Translations under genes and position numbers: made by a program
Notes under the pieces: model-generated
What the model saw: the letters and a program-made list of their open reading frames with translations, nothing else
What the model was told of the DNA's origin: nothing
The model's database searches: none
Part shown: positions 19,258 to 30,259 of the stretch, in pieces
Layout of the letters: each line of letters starts with the position of its first letter
Numbering within the stretch: position 1 is the stretch's first letter
Source: Phytopythium helicoides
Taxonomy: Eukaryota; Oomycota; Peronosporomycetes; Pythiales; Pythiaceae
Direction: 5' to 3'
DNA length: 64,000 nucleotides
NCBI GenBank assembly: GCA_024867545.1
Contig: JANFNE010000003.1
Span: 1,612,001-1,676,000, forward strand

Positions 19258-21089
19258 ATGGGCGACAAGTACGACCGGCAGCTGCGGCTGTGGGGCGCCG
19301 AGGGCCAGCGGCGCCTGGCTCAGGCCCGCGTGCTGCTGCTGGGCGCGAGCGCCACGGGCGCCGAGACGCTCAAGAACCTCGTGCTGCCCGGCGTGCAGCG
19401 CGTGACGGTGCTGGACGACCAGAAAGTGACGCGCGCCGACGCGACAAACAGCTTCTTCGTCTCGGGCGCCGCCGTGGGCCGCGCGCGCGCGCAGGTCGTC
19501 GCCGAGCTGCTCGTGGAGATGAACGCGGACGTGGCTGGCGACTGGCGAGACGCCGACCCGCTCGCGGTGCTGCAGCACGGTGAGGAGGCGGCGAGGGAGA
19601 GAGGGGAAAGGCGGAGGAGAGGCTGACGGCGGCGGTGGGTGTGGGTGCTGCAGAGCCCGAGTACCTCGACCAGTTCGCGCTCGTGATCGGCTCCCAGCTG
19701 GACGAAGCGCCTGCGGAGCTGCTCGGAGAGCTGTGCCGCGCCAAGCGCATCCCGATGCTGGTAGCTGCTGTCATCGCTTTTTTTTTTTGTTTTGGCTGCG
19801 TGGTGACGAGGTGCTGACGGCTTTTGTGCACTTGACGGCAGCTCGTGACGTCCTACGGGCTGTTTGGGTACTTTAGGCTGCAGGCAGCGCAGCATGCCAT
19901 CGTAGATGCCAAGCATGACCCGCCGCTCATGAGCTGCGCGTGTCACGGCCGTTCCCGACGCTGCGCGCGTTTGCGGACAAAGTGGACCTGGCATCGCTGT
20001 CGTCCATCGACCATGCACACGTGCCCTTTGTCGTCTTGTTGCTCAAGGCCATGGACGCGTGGAAGGAGAGCCACGGCGGCGCCGCGCCTGCCTCCTTCCC
20101 TGAAAAGATGGCGTTTAAGCAGAGCATTCTTGACATGGCATGGGGTCCGCCAGGACACGAGGTTAACTTTCTCGAAGCTGCAGACAGCGCCTACCGAGCG
20201 TACGCCGCCCCGTTAATGCCCGACGAGGTCGCGAGTGTGCTTCGCGTCGCTAAGAGAATGCGTCTCAGTTCACGGCCCAGACGGAGAACTTTTGGTGGCT
20301 TGCCCGCGCACTCGGCGAGTTTGTAGAGACCCAGAACGAAGGCATGCTGCCAGTTACGGGTGTTGTGCCGGACATGACTGCCTCAACGGATACGTACGTG
20401 GCGCTGCAGGAGATCTATGTGGCAAAGGCTGCCGAAGATGCTGCCGCCGTGCGAAGCATTCTTCAGCACCATCTGACTGCAGCGGGGATTGACCCTGAGC
20501 GCATTTCAGCTGAGGAAGTCGCCGCCTTTTGCAAGAACTCGTACAACATCGCGGTAAATGCGCAACTCGATTTATCGTGATTTTCCACTGTGGACTAACT
20601 CGAGAATTGGGATCGTAGATGCTGGATACGCGATCGATCGCGCAGGAGTATGCGGCCGTGGACCTGTCTGGAGTCGACCTGGAGGACGAGGATCAGCAAC
20701 AGTCGCCTCTTATTTGGTACTTTATGCTGCGCGCGGTGTCATCCTTTGTGTCGACTTTCCACCGGTACCCTGGCTCTCACGCAAGGAGCGGCGACGAGGA
20801 CGAGGACGAGACCACAAAGCAAGACCAGCAGTGGTTGCTCGAGAAGGCGCGACAATTGGCTACGTCAAGCGATTCAGAATCCGGGTCACAAATCGCCGAG
20901 TGGATTTCCGATGGGCATGCGCTTGAGATGACTCGCTCATGTGAGGTGGAGCTCCACAATGTAGCAGCACTCATGGGTGGCGTGGCGTCACAAGAGGCTG
21001 TCAAGCTGGTCACGCACCAGTTTGTGCCGCTGGACCACACATACATCTTCAATGGTATTTGCGGACACGCTGCCACGTACACCCTGTGA
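19258..21089 (+). CDS. NAE1: NEDD8-activating enzyme E1 regulatory subunit (two frame breaks)
   Basis: This subunit pairs with UBA3 to adenylate NEDD8 for cullin activation. Four exons: 19258..19579, 19654..19760, 19842..20553 and 20619..21089, with phases that fit. The N-terminus GDKYDRQLRLWGAEGQRRL and VLLLGASATGAETLKNLVLPG is the ThiF/E1 signature. YGLFGYFRLQ, FWWLARALGEFV, LPVTGVVPDMTASTDTYVAL and ALMGGVASQEAVKLVTHQFV match the family to the C-terminus. Length (about 537) equals that of human and plant homologues. As expected for the regulatory subunit, there is no catalytic Cys. One base is missing near 19928, and one A is missing near 20257 (an AGAATGCG that would restore RNASQFT with one more A). 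With both, exon 3 becomes a multiple of three. These are almost certainly sequence errors in an essential gene. Confidence 0.92.
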
Positions 21090-21273
21090 GGAGTCCAGCA
21101 ACGCACAACGAAAAGATTGAGAGAGGATAAAGGGATTTTCGATGTTCCCAACTAACATATCAACATCTCAATTCGTTGCTGTCTGGTTTGCCTTCGTGGG
21201 CACCTGATGGAGCCTCGCAGCAGCCAAACTGGGAAATACAGGCTCTACCTTCGAACAACTCCGTAGTTGTCGC

Positions 21274-23037
21274 TTACCTTCGATCGACTGTAGTGTCCTT
21301 GACCTGCTCTCGCTCACGAGCGCATCGCGTGCACTGGCAGACAAACTTATATTCGCGAAGGTTGCGTTCGCGGGCCGCTAGCCCCATATCGATGTCGATG
21401 TAACAAATGCACAGCTCTTCGCCTTCCTTGATATCACGAATCGCTACGACGTGGCCTTCTCCGTCGCGAGTATATAGAACGGTGCAATTCGGGTCGCAGC
21501 TGTGATTCATGGTGCACATGATTGGGAACAGCGCAGTACCCTCCACGCCAAGAAACCCATTCATATCGTCATCGCAGCAATCTGTGGATAGTTGCCGACG
21601 CTTTTCAAGCCGCTGGGCTTCTTCCCACTCGAGTACCTGGCGAACTTGAGAAACAAGCTCCTGATCCTCTGCAGACAGCGTCGGATGAGGAATGTCCGCA
21701 GGCATCTCCGGGTCAAAAAGGTCCACGAGAGCGTGGAACGGGTGATCTATCTCCATGCTAATGTTGTTCATCTCGAACATGCCGATTTGGGCCGCGAAGA
21801 ACTCAAAGGTAAGAACACTTCCGCAAGCTCGCCAGATCTCCTCGACAGTCACACCACACAGCTGATTCTCGCGCTCGAGCCGTACCAAGTTGCTCTCCAG
21901 GGCGTCTAGCAGTAGCTGATGGGTGAACGCGAGGACTTCTTGAAGATAATGCGAACCTTGGCTTTGCAGCAATCCAGCAGAGTTTTCCTGAGAGACAATG
22001 CTCATATCCACGTTACCGTTGGGCTGCTCTTCGGAATGAGACGCTTCCTTATGACCGTTTACTGGTCCTCCGGCATCTGTGCTAGTCGTTTGTTTGTCTG
22101 GTTGCTGAAGCTGTGGAGTCATCACAATATCTCCATCGTTAGTGGCTCTCGAAATCTCTTCGTTTTCATCGCTGTCATCGCTCACTGTGTCTTCGTTGGT
22201 ATTTTTCTCCTCGATGATATTGCGCTCGCCATCAAGGTCTTCTAGGATGACTTCCCACCAAGGTTTCTTGTAAAACATGTCGATGGGAGCTCTAGCCTTC
22301 ATAATGTCGCGGAGTACCAGATAGCGCGACAAAACTCGCGCTATAACCTTGGCAACTAACAGGAAAATGTCATTCGTATGCTGCATGTGCTGCAGAAATT
22401 CTCCCATGGCTGAACATGGGTCGCGCCGTGGACACAGTAGCGCGTGAGTTTCGTGAAATGCACGCGCCTGACACTCCCGCGAGCAGTACGGCTCTCCACA
22501 CACGCAGCGGGTAGCGACACCAGCAAGTCCGCAGCGCTTCGCACTCACTTCCAAGCGAGCGAGTGCTTCGTCCAGAGCGCTCTCATCCACAGGCGCAGGT
22601 ACATCTCCTCCCTTGCCAGCTTCCGCTATCTCGTGCCGGATTTTTTCCGCGCGAGAGTTCCATCGAGCCACCATGTCTTTCCATTCGCCGCGGTAGTCGT
22701 CGAGAAGTGGGAGGAAGCAGCCCTGGCAGCACGTGACGCCGGCGCGTTTGTTAGCCTCGTGCTGCATGGCCACGAGAGGGATCTCGCTCCAAATTCTTGT
22801 GGATTTGGTCATGGCCTGTGAGGCGTAGATGGCTTTGCCCTTGACCGGCCCCGCATCAGCACAGAAGACGGGAGCTCGAGAGCGCCGGACGAGTCCGTCG
22901 TAGTAGTGGCGGGTGGCGGGATCGCTGGCTGCGTAGGGTGCCGCGACGCTCGAGAATTCGTCAACTGAGGTCGGTCGTCGGTCGCGGCCGTGTTGCAGTC
23001 CATCCCGAAGGTGTCGAGGGCGGCCGACGACGACCAT
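21274..23037 (-). CDS. SET-domain methyltransferase with MYND-like zinc cluster (paralogue 1)
   Basis: A 587-residue frame. N-terminal SET part: PVFCADAGPVKGKAIYASQA. A MYND-like Cys/His cluster follows (CCQGCF ... RCVCGEPYCSRECQARAFHETHALLC). A long acidic insert (about 280-370) comes next, then FEMNNISMEIDHPFHAL. The SET core is GFLGVEGTALFPIMCTMNHSCDPNCTV with EGEELCICYIDIDM, and a post-SET CQCTRC ends the protein. The split SET with MYND inserted is the SMYD/Set5 arrangement, which methylates lysine on histones or other proteins. It shares most motifs with the gene at 24035-25597. ATG 23037 is the first in-frame ATG. The extreme N-terminus is low in similarity, so the true start could be further in. 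Confidence 0.85.
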   Translation of the reverse strand: MVVVGRPRHLRDGLQHGRDRRPTSVDEFSSVAAPYAASDPATRHYYDGLVRRSRAPVFCADAGPVKGKAIYASQAMTKSTRIWSEIPLVAMQHEANKRAGVTCCQGCFLPLLDDYRGEWKDMVARWNSRAEKIRHEIAEAGKGGDVPAPVDESALDEALARLEVSAKRCGLAGVATRCVCGEPYCSRECQARAFHETHALLCPRRDPCSAMGEFLQHMQHTNDIFLLVAKVIARVLSRYLVLRDIMKARAPIDMFYKKPWWEVILEDLDGERNIIEEKNTNEDTVSDDSDENEEISRATNDGDIVMTPQLQQPDKQTTSTDAGGPVNGHKEASHSEEQPNGNVDMSIVSQENSAGLLQSQGSHYLQEVLAFTHQLLLDALESNLVRLERENQLCGVTVEEIWRACGSVLTFEFFAAQIGMFEMNNISMEIDHPFHALVDLFDPEMPADIPHPTLSAEDQELVSQVRQVLEWEEAQRLEKRRQLSTDCCDDDMNGFLGVEGTALFPIMCTMNHSCDPNCTVLYTRDGEGHVVAIRDIKEGEELCICYIDIDMGLAARERNLREYKFVCQCTRCAREREQVKDTTVDRR

Positions 23038-24034
23038 GAGGGTCACAGCAGACAGCAGACAGCGACGTGAGATTGGAGCGGACGCGTGGCCGGTCGTTGT
23101 GCCACCAACAGCTTACCGTGCATGGCGCTCCGAGTCGAGACACGAGTCGGGCTGTTGCAGTGCAAGTCGGACGCGGTCTGTCTGGCTGTCACTTGCTGTC
23201 TTCAAGCCGAGGTCGCAGCCGACCGAGACTGTTCCACGACAACCGCAAACAGCCGACCGCCAAGCGCGACGCAACGAGATCGATACACGGCGGGCCGACC
23301 GAGGCGGCCGACCGACGAGCGCGACGGCGGCAGGAGGTGGCGGAGCTGCAGGCCGCGCGGATCGCTCGAGCGCAGCTTGACGACGGATGACGGCGCCGCA
23401 AATGGCCACCGAACCGTCCGCCGGCGGGTGATGGCGGGGCGGCCAATCAGCGCGTCGAAGAACCGAAGCGAATTCTTCAACATGCGAGCAGCTCCGATGT
23501 CGCTAAACCCAAGATGTTTTGAGATAGTCAGGCGTCATAGTCAAAAGGGGAGATGGCAGTAAAGCCATAGGTGATAAAGCCACGCACGCGACCGGCTGGC
23601 TGCGAGAGGGCACTGCGTCGACGCGGCTTCATGAGCGCACGATTGGCTTGGATGCAGCGCGCTCGGAGCTCCTCGCGCCTTGAATGAATCGTAGCTCGGG
23701 TGTTGGATGAAGACCTGAAGCAATTCTGGTTCATGGTGCTCAAGATCGGCACACCATGATCATGTGCTCATTCAACAATACCGCGTGCGGTGCCGCGAGA
23801 TGCGCTATATCCTGGCATGCGCCGCGTCGACAATCCGGGGGCGAAGAATTTCCAGCTCTTCTATTCAAATTCAGGTGCCGCGCGGCGCGCGCTCTCGGGG
23901 TCCTAACCATACTACTACACTCGGAGCGCGGACGCGCACGACAGAACCAGTTGGACGCCAACGGAGGAACAGAGAGGGACGGGTGCGTGCAAGTCGAGGT
24001 GAGGGAGGTGGGGGAATGGCTAGCCGCGCAGGCA
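23038..24034. other. Intergenic between SET paralogues
   Basis: About 1 kb. Its left part is the GC-rich promoter of paralogue 1, with a CCAAT box in ggccaatcagcg near 23440. The right part is the 3' flank of paralogue 2. No supported gene. Confidence 0.45.
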
Positions 24035-25597
24035 TCACGCCTTACGCTCCTCCTCGCACCGCGCGCAGTGACACGTGAACTGGTACTCCCTAGTTCACAA
24101 GTTGTTAGCTGTCATGGTCGACCGAGCATTCAATGCGAGATATGGCAACACGTACTGCAGGCACTCGTTCCGCTCGTTGACATCCTGGTCGACGTCAATG
24201 TAGGAGATGCACAGCTCATCGCCCTCCTGCAAATCCATCCAATCCGTTAGACGATCAAGAAAGTGTGCGCATAGCTGCGATCATGTAGGGCTTACCGAGA
24301 TGTCCTGGACAGCGAACACGTGCGCGGCGCCGTCCTTGGTGTACAGCACTGTGCAGTTGGGATCGCAGCTGTGGTTCATGGTGCAGATGCCCGAGAACAG
24401 CGCCGTGCCCTCGACGCCGACAAAGTCCTCGAGCATGCAGTCGCACTCATCCTCTTCGTCCTCCGCGTGCCCATGCGCCTCGTCGCCGTCTTCGTGAGCA
24501 TGCTGGGAGTGGTGGTCCGTCACGAACTTCTCCAGCGCGGCCTTAACACGCGCGAGCGCCGGCGGCATCTCCTTCTTGCCCTCAGTGTCGGCCTCGCTCA
24601 GCGCCTCGCCAAGCGCATGGAACGGGTGGTCGATCTCCATGCTGATGTTGTTCATCTCGAACATGCCGACGATCTGGCTGAAGAAGTCGACGTTGACGAC
24701 CGACTCGCAGGCCCCGAGCACGCCATCGGTCGTGAGCCCGTTCAGCTCCCCGCGAGCCGCGAGTCGGTCGAGGTTCTCGCGCAGGCCGGGCACGAACAGC
24801 TCGAAGGTCTGGCCGAGCAGCGAGCGGAACTTGCCGCGGTACTCCTCGAGCGTCATGCTCTCCTCGCCGTCGACGTCCTCCTCGGATGTGATGACCTCCC
24901 ACCACGGGAGCTTGCAGAACATGTCGACGGGCTGCCGCGCCTGCGCAAAGTCCTGCGTGGCGATGTAGCGCAGCAGGATCTTGGCGACGACCTTGGCCGC
25001 GAGCTGGAAGATCTCGTTGGTGACGAGTGTGTGGTTGAGGAAGTGGCCGAAGGCCGTGTCGTCGGCCGTGGAGGTCTCGCCGGGGCACAGCAGCGCGTGG
25101 TGCGCGGCGTACGCGAGCTGCCGGCAGCTGTCGGAGCAGTAGAGCGCGCCGCAGCTGGAGTTGCACTGCACCTTCTTGTCGCTGAGGCGGAAGACGGCGA
25201 AGTAGCTGGTCTCTGGCGACTTGCCGCCCTCCTGCTGCAGGAAGGTGAGCGCGGCCTCGAGGTCGTCGGGCGTGGCGGGGCCGACCTCGTCGTCTGGCGA
25301 CGGCGAGTCCCCGCTCTCGGCGTTGGACGCAAGCACGCGTGCCCACGTCTCCTTGCTGTCGATGAGCGGCACGAAGCAGTTGTCGCAGCAGTCGACGAAC
25401 TCCTTGTTGTCCTCGTGCTGCATGGCGACGAAGGGTGCCTCGGTCCAGATGGGCTCGCCGGCCTTGAGCGCGCGGCCGGCGTAGATGGCCTTGCCCTTGT
25501 CCTCGCCCGCGAACCCGCAGCGGATCGGCGGGCTGTGCAGCTGCGACTGGAACAGCGCGTCAAAGTACGCGGCCACCTCTGGCGCGTTCTCCTGCAT
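24035..25597 (-). CDS. SET-domain methyltransferase with MYND-like zinc cluster (paralogue 2)
   Basis: Three exons (24296..25597, 24152..24226, 24035..24085), introns 69 and 66 bp, give 475 residues. Motifs in order: CGFAGEDKGKAIYAGRALKA; a zinc cluster CCDNCF ... NSSCGALYCSDSCRQLAYAAHHALLC; GMFEMNNISMEIDHPFHALG; an His/Glu/Asp-rich stretch; GVEGTALFSGICTMNHSCDPN; and, after the first intron, EGDELCISYIDVD. After the second intron comes post-SET YYQFTCHCARCEEERKA. The second acceptor was chosen (GGGAG before TAC) because it restores the ERNxCLxYYxF motif. ATG 25597 aligns with the start of the conserved region. The active-site NHSCDPN and the post-SET Cys are complete, so activity is likely. 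Confidence 0.87.
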
Positions 25598-26834
25598 CGC
25601 TGGGCGTCCGTGTGGGTGGCGTGTGGCTGGCTGGCTGGCTGGTCGGCGGGCTTCTCGTGAATGATAACGGCGTCGAGGGCGAGGGCTCGCCGGGGCTCGG
25701 CGCGTCGGGCGTGGCAACTGCGGGGACCGTTCCAGCGCCAGTCACGCCAATCTCTGAAGAACAGCGCTCGGGCGCTGGCCAATTGCAGCAAGGCGAGGGA
25801 GGAGCGGCGCCGGCCGCGAGCGAGGAGCGCCGAGAGATGCGCTCGGCGCAACAATGCAAAGTCGCGCGTGCGTGGACCAGTCAAGTCGGATGTACCGTTT
25901 AAACGGCACACGTTGGCCACGCGAAGGGCTCCTTGAGGCGCAGAAACGAGCCGGGCAGACGGGGCGGGAGGGGGAGCGGCGCGCGATGATTGGGCGGAAA
26001 TCGCGCCAATCGGTGCGCGGAGGAGAAACAGGCGCGGGCGGACCAGCAGCAGCTCCCCCGCGCGCACATGGATGGCGGCGCCGGCGGCGGCGTGCAGCAG
26101 GGAGCTGGCGGCACGCAGGTGCTCGCGGGCGGTGACACGCCGGCGGCTGAGTTTGCGGGCTCGTTTCTAGCGGCGGCGGCGTCGAGGGCGGAGGTGTCGC
26201 AGTGGTGACGAATTTGGACCAATCGCGTGAGGGACCGTCCACATGGGTTCACTCCATCAAACACCGGGCTCAATGCGGCGAGCGGCGGATCTAGAAGCAG
26301 CTCCGGGGCGTGGGATGACCCCGTGGGCGATGCCACTGTGGAGGAGAATGGAGCGTTGGCTCGACCTGCAGAGGTCCGCGGGGCGGCGGCGAGCGGGCAA
26401 AAGAGACCGGAGGCACGCCAGCCGCGGCTTCGACGGAAAAAGTGGAGAAGCCCGCGACGCGTTGGAGGGGCGACGGCTCCGTCGCAGTCGCCGGCTCCGG
26501 CCGAGAAGACGGCGGCGACTGCGAGCGGCCAAGGCGTTGGGTCTCGGCTCGCGATCCGCTCCACTCGCGTTTTACAGCGCTCCTGAAGACGCCGGCGGCA
26601 GACCGGGCGGCGGCGGATCTTATTCGGCCGCTGACGCACGCGGGGCTTCAACGAGCAGAGGAAGCGCCGCGGAAGCTGCGGCCGATGGGCCGTCTGCCGC
26701 TCATGGGGGTGACTACCCCGTCTCTTGAGCCGAGGAGCTCTTCGGCGATGGTTCTCCACGCATGGGCGTGCTGGCGGCTGCGTGCTGGAAGCTGCAGTAG
26801 CAGTGGGCTCCATGGTCCGTGGAGCCCACGGCTA
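25598..26834. other. GC-rich stretch with dense chance open frames
   Basis: About 1.2 kb of very GC-rich sequence in which all six frames stay open for 60-300 codons. The translations are Arg/Ala/Pro-rich without domains, so I regard them as composition artefacts. An imperfect inverted CCAAT pair (gattgggcg ... cgcgccaatc) near 25987-26012 and another CCAAT near 26218 suggest promoter activity. The right end borders the PrsW relic. Confidence 0.45.
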
Positions 26835-27083
26835 CTACTTGGCATGGACGACCCAACGCTCCATGAGCTCCTTGGCGAGAGCAGCGGCGACGAAGGCCAT
26901 GGCGAAGAGAGAGAAGGAGCCCAAGGCCTTGTCAGTGATCACCCACGCGTCCTGCAGGTCAAACAAGCCCCGACCGACGGGGAGGAAGCAGTAGAGTACT
27001 AGGTAGATGAGCTGCTCCCGCCACGTCAGTTGCACATTGGCGTTTGGCGAAAGAGCAGCAGGAACAGAGCGGAGCGACACCAT
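26835..27083 (-). pseudogene. Truncated PrsW-protease relic
   Basis: An 82-codon frame from ATG 27083. It is clearly related to the first half of the PrsW gene at 11378: WREQLIYLVLYCFLPVGRG parallels LEQLIYCFLAGILPV, and SLFAMAFVAAALAKELMERW parallels FLFAMAFIVAALVEEFMKLW. The catalytic Glu-Glu pair has become Lys-Glu, the region between is shortened, and all later catalytic segments are absent. It is therefore a decayed, partial duplicate. A stop follows directly after RWVVHAK. Confidence 0.7.
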
Positions 27084-27326
27084 ACTGGGATTGATGGCGC
27101 GCGGCTAACTGTACGAAGAGCGAGTGCGATGCGCTATCGTGCGAGCCGCAGAGCGCGTCGAAACTCGGCAAAGCTCGCCATGGTCTAGACAACTCCGAAA
27201 GAAGTCACCACTCAAACGCAACAAGTGACTTCACAAAGATCGGAGACTGGAGCGCATGGCTCCCCAAATAGCTCAGCACATTTGCTCTGTTACATTCTTT
27301 GCCAAACAGTCACCCTCACGAAGATC

Positions 27327-28070
27327 ATGCTGGACTCGTTGCAAAGGATAACGCTGCTGCTACTCTCCTTGGCGATGACGACGACGGTGGCAACGACGAC
27401 TGCGGTCGGCTCCTTCAGCACGAATCGCTGTGCGGCGTGCAGCGGCTTGCAGTTCTGCACCGCCATGAATGGGAAGCTGCTGTTTGACCCCGTGGTGGGC
27501 TACACGCGCGAGGCTTCTGCGCAGCTAGAGAAGCAGGGTGTGTGCGAGGACCTGGATGCGCGCACGCTACTGCTCAGTCGCTTCGGCTCGACCTTCCAGT
27601 TCAAGAACACGACGGCCTGTCGGACGCTTGTATGGAATTTCCACTGCCTCTCGTGGGTCGCAGAGACCTTCGCGCGCTCCATCGACGGCAAACACGTCGC
27701 CTGCAGCGTCATCTCCACCGGCAGCACAACCAGCGCCGAGCTACCGCTGCCGCCTTGCCGCTCGCTATGTGTCGAGGTCGCCGATAAATGCGTCTACTCG
27801 CACTTCTACCGCGCGTATCTCGAGAACGTCTGCGGCAACATGGCGTGCGTCAGCGAGGAAGAGGAAGAAGCCACAGCCAACTCGTCCACGCCACTCGTCG
27901 AGCCTGACTGCGTGCCTGGCGCCTGGACCCTCGTGCCCAACACGACCTTCTCACGCTGTTCGATCCGCGAGTACGTGCCGCCCAAGTCGAGTGCCGAGAC
28001 GGTCTTTAGATGTACTACGTGGTTGGTCACCGGTCTGCAGGCTGCAATGGCTTTGACACTCTCAATGTAA
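27327..28070 (+). CDS. Secreted Frizzled-CRD-like Cys-rich protein
   Basis: 247 residues from ATG 27327; this start gives a signal peptide (ITLLLLSLAMTTTVATTTAVG). The mature part has Cys spaced like a Frizzled cysteine-rich domain: CAACSGLQFC, a middle part with VWNFHCLSWVAETFAR, C-x-V, LPLPPCRSLCVEVADKC, then NVCGNMAC. An acidic Ser/Thr-rich linker (SEEEEEATANSS) and a short Cys pair follow. The C-terminus is moderately hydrophobic (TWLVTGLQAAMALTLSM), which could be a GPI-anchor signal, though a weak one. It is convergent with the solute-binding gene A, only 130 bp away, and both were copied together to 36-38 kb. The Frizzled-like call rests on the PPCRSLC motif and Cys order only. Confidence 0.6.
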   Translation: MLDSLQRITLLLLSLAMTTTVATTTAVGSFSTNRCAACSGLQFCTAMNGKLLFDPVVGYTREASAQLEKQGVCEDLDARTLLLSRFGSTFQFKNTTACRTLVWNFHCLSWVAETFARSIDGKHVACSVISTGSTTSAELPLPPCRSLCVEVADKCVYSHFYRAYLENVCGNMACVSEEEEEATANSSTPLVEPDCVPGAWTLVPNTTFSRCSIREYVPPKSSAETVFRCTTWLVTGLQAAMALTLSM

Positions 28071-28199
28071 GACTCCTCCAGCGTTCACTTCAACATGGCA
28101 AACACAAGTTGCTGTATTTACTGCCTCAACGTCAACACAAGATGCCAAGCGTGCCGATCATGATCCCAGATCCGACACTCAACCCATTCAAACAGAGAC

Positions 28200-29279
28200 T
28201 TACGCACCAGGGTGCAGACCCAACCAGCCAGGACTGGGCGTACCCTGCACCTCACCGATGTACAGCGAGAACGTCTGCTTCCACTGCTCCACCGTCTCGC
28301 GGTCCTCCATGAAAGTCGGGAAAGCGTCAAAGTTCGACTCCGGGATCTCCCACGCGTGCTTCGATCCATCCGGGTTCGGCACATCCGTGCGCGTCGATCT
28401 CCCCTTGTACAGCGTCGACTGCGTCGCGTTCGACATGATCCAGTTCATGAAGAGCTTGGCAGCGGCCGGATGACGAGCCTTGTTCAGGATGGCAATGCGC
28501 TGGCCCCACGCAAGGTACTCCGTGCCATTGCCACCGAAGTGGGTCACGTTTGACGGCGCACTAGCTGCCAGTCCAATCAGCTTCGTACCACTGCGCACGG
28601 CATCACCCGGTGTGTTTGTGCCGCGCTTGAACGAGACACTCTGGCTCGCGAGCTTCGAGATCCACTCCCAGCCGTACTTCTCCACGTAGCGAGTGTAGGA
28701 GAAGAGGACGGCGTCGTCGTCGTTCGGGTATCCTGATGCAATGTGCCCGGCGTACTGGGGGTCCACAATGTCCTCAACCGAGGATAGAACGTCGAGGCCG
28801 GCCGCCTCCAGAGCTGCCGAGTCGAAGAACACGGGCATGAAGCCGAATATCGTGTGCGACATCCAGGCTCCGGTCGACGACTTCACTTTGCTGTAGATTT
28901 TCGAGAACCCAGCAGGCTTGTACTTGAGCAGCTTCCCCTCACTCTCCCAGCGAGGATAGTCCTGTAGCGTCTGCAGTGCCACAATGTCCGGCACGAGCGT
29001 GTCGGTCTCGAGCTGGTTGTCGACGCGAACATCATGGTACTTGCTGTAGTCGACAATCAGCGTGAAGTTGATGTCCGGGTATGCCGCAGAGAAGGCTTGC
29101 TGGAGAGAGTTCTGCTGCGTGGGGGTGTCACCACCGTGGTAGAGCACGAGATTTCCACCTTCGGCGATGGCGTCGGCGTGGAGTTGCTCGAGGGTCTTGG
29201 TCTCTTCCTTGAGGCTGGCACCGGCGGCAGTGGTGGCAACAATGGCTGTCCCGAAGACAAGGATGGACGAGAGCTTCAT
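28200..29279 (-). CDS. Secreted ABC-type solute-binding protein, copy A
   Basis: 359 residues. A eukaryotic signal peptide (SILVFGTAIVATTAAGA) is followed by a bacterial-type periplasmic binding-protein fold of the iron/phosphonate/polyamine class (SBP_bac_6/8-like). Seen are NLVLYHGGDTPTQQNSLQQA (first strand-loop-helix), DYSKYHDVRVDNQLETDTLV, DIVALQTLQDYPRWESEGKL, VEDIVDPQYAGHIASGYP, YVEKYGWEWISKLA, and the family's C-terminal GQRIAILNKARHPAAAKLFMNWI. Several N-glycosylation sequons (NFT, NVT, NGT) fit secretion. No permease or ATPase gene is nearby, so it probably acts alone outside the cell, as a ligand scavenger or sensor. Nearly identical to copy E (about 98 %). The ligand is unknown. 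Confidence 0.88.
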   Translation of the reverse strand: MKLSSILVFGTAIVATTAAGASLKEETKTLEQLHADAIAEGGNLVLYHGGDTPTQQNSLQQAFSAAYPDINFTLIVDYSKYHDVRVDNQLETDTLVPDIVALQTLQDYPRWESEGKLLKYKPAGFSKIYSKVKSSTGAWMSHTIFGFMPVFFDSAALEAAGLDVLSSVEDIVDPQYAGHIASGYPNDDDAVLFSYTRYVEKYGWEWISKLASQSVSFKRGTNTPGDAVRSGTKLIGLAASAPSNVTHFGGNGTEYLAWGQRIAILNKARHPAAAKLFMNWIMSNATQSTLYKGRSTRTDVPNPDGSKHAWEIPESNFDAFPTFMEDRETVEQWKQTFSLYIGEVQGTPSPGWLGLHPGA

Positions 29280-30259
29280 GTCGAGTCGAGTGAGTGGATG
29301 TACTCCGCGCTGGGCTTGTTGGCTGGTGTGTCTTGGACTTTGATCGGAGGATGCGAATTGGAGAATGAGGAGAGGATTGAGCGTTTAGCGCGGTTGCTTT
29401 GGTCCGTCTCAGTGTCAACCTCTGGATTGGTGAAAGATGACACTATCGCAACTACTGTTTGGATTGCGTCGTCTTGACAACTATACAATCCACAAATCTT
29501 TTGTTGCAGGCGGCTTCTGTTTCTAGCGCACTGCCTGATCCACCATACGGACAGTGTGCACGACCCGAAAGATCTGCATGTTGTCCCACGAGGGATCACG
29601 GAGTAACTCTGTGATGCCTGGTGTACACTCGTCGTGCCATTGAAATCTCGATAGTGGTAGTGCCACGCCGATCTCAAGATCATGAGTCGATGTGACAAGA
29701 TCTGTAAGATGCCTAGTGACGTCGTTGAGCAGAGCTGCCGCGAATACCCGGGATGTGAACCAAAGTTGTCGAAGTATTACAACGAACTAGGGTGTCTGCA
29801 CGCAAAGCCGCGGTCTACCATGCCAACTATGTAACTATCTCATCCCTCCAAGGCTGCATCAATAGGCGACAACACATGCACGTATGCATGGTGGATGATG
29901 CCTCTCCTTCCTGGTGCCGCAAACATACAGCCAGACCGACTGAGGTTGTTCCTTGCCGTCTACAGGGATGGTAGTTTCGCACGGCTAACGCTCGGGCTGA
30001 GCCACGACAACCCAAACGCCCTGACAGACGCTTACTTGACTTTGGTTTAGTTGCCCAGGGCCAACGCGGACCTCGAAACGTTGATCATCGACTCAATCAT
30101 TCAAAAATCCTTCGACTATCTCATCAAAGCACCACGAGACTGAAATTACGCATTGCATTACAGGCTCCAATCAAGGTGAGACCAAGAGCACAGCGACTCT
30201 CGCCACTATGGCAACCTGGCGTGGTTACCTTTACCTCAAACAAAACGCCATGGAGCAGC
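29280..30259. other. Intergenic, upstream of copy A
   Basis: The promoter of copy A lies here; the first about 400 bases are duplicated upstream of copy E (to about 38150). The remainder has no recognisable feature. Confidence 0.5.
29349..29369 (-). promoter_or_regulatory. Initiator of solute-binding gene A
   Basis: The minus strand reads CTCATTCTCCAATTC followed by GCATCC, 70 bp before the ATG. The same CTCAYTYTCCAATTYGCATCC arrangement precedes copies B, C, E, F and G, with small changes. Confidence 0.65.

Noticed and set aside
24320..25660. 446-codon plus-strand frame opposite the SET paralogue 2
   Set aside because: Pure antisense shadow of a GC-rich conserved gene; Val/Leu/Arg/Glu-biased, no domain.
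25598..26834. Long open frames (up to about 300 codons) in GC-rich DNA
   Set aside because: All six frames are open because stop codons are AT-rich; products are Arg/Ala/Pro-rich without domains or family motifs.
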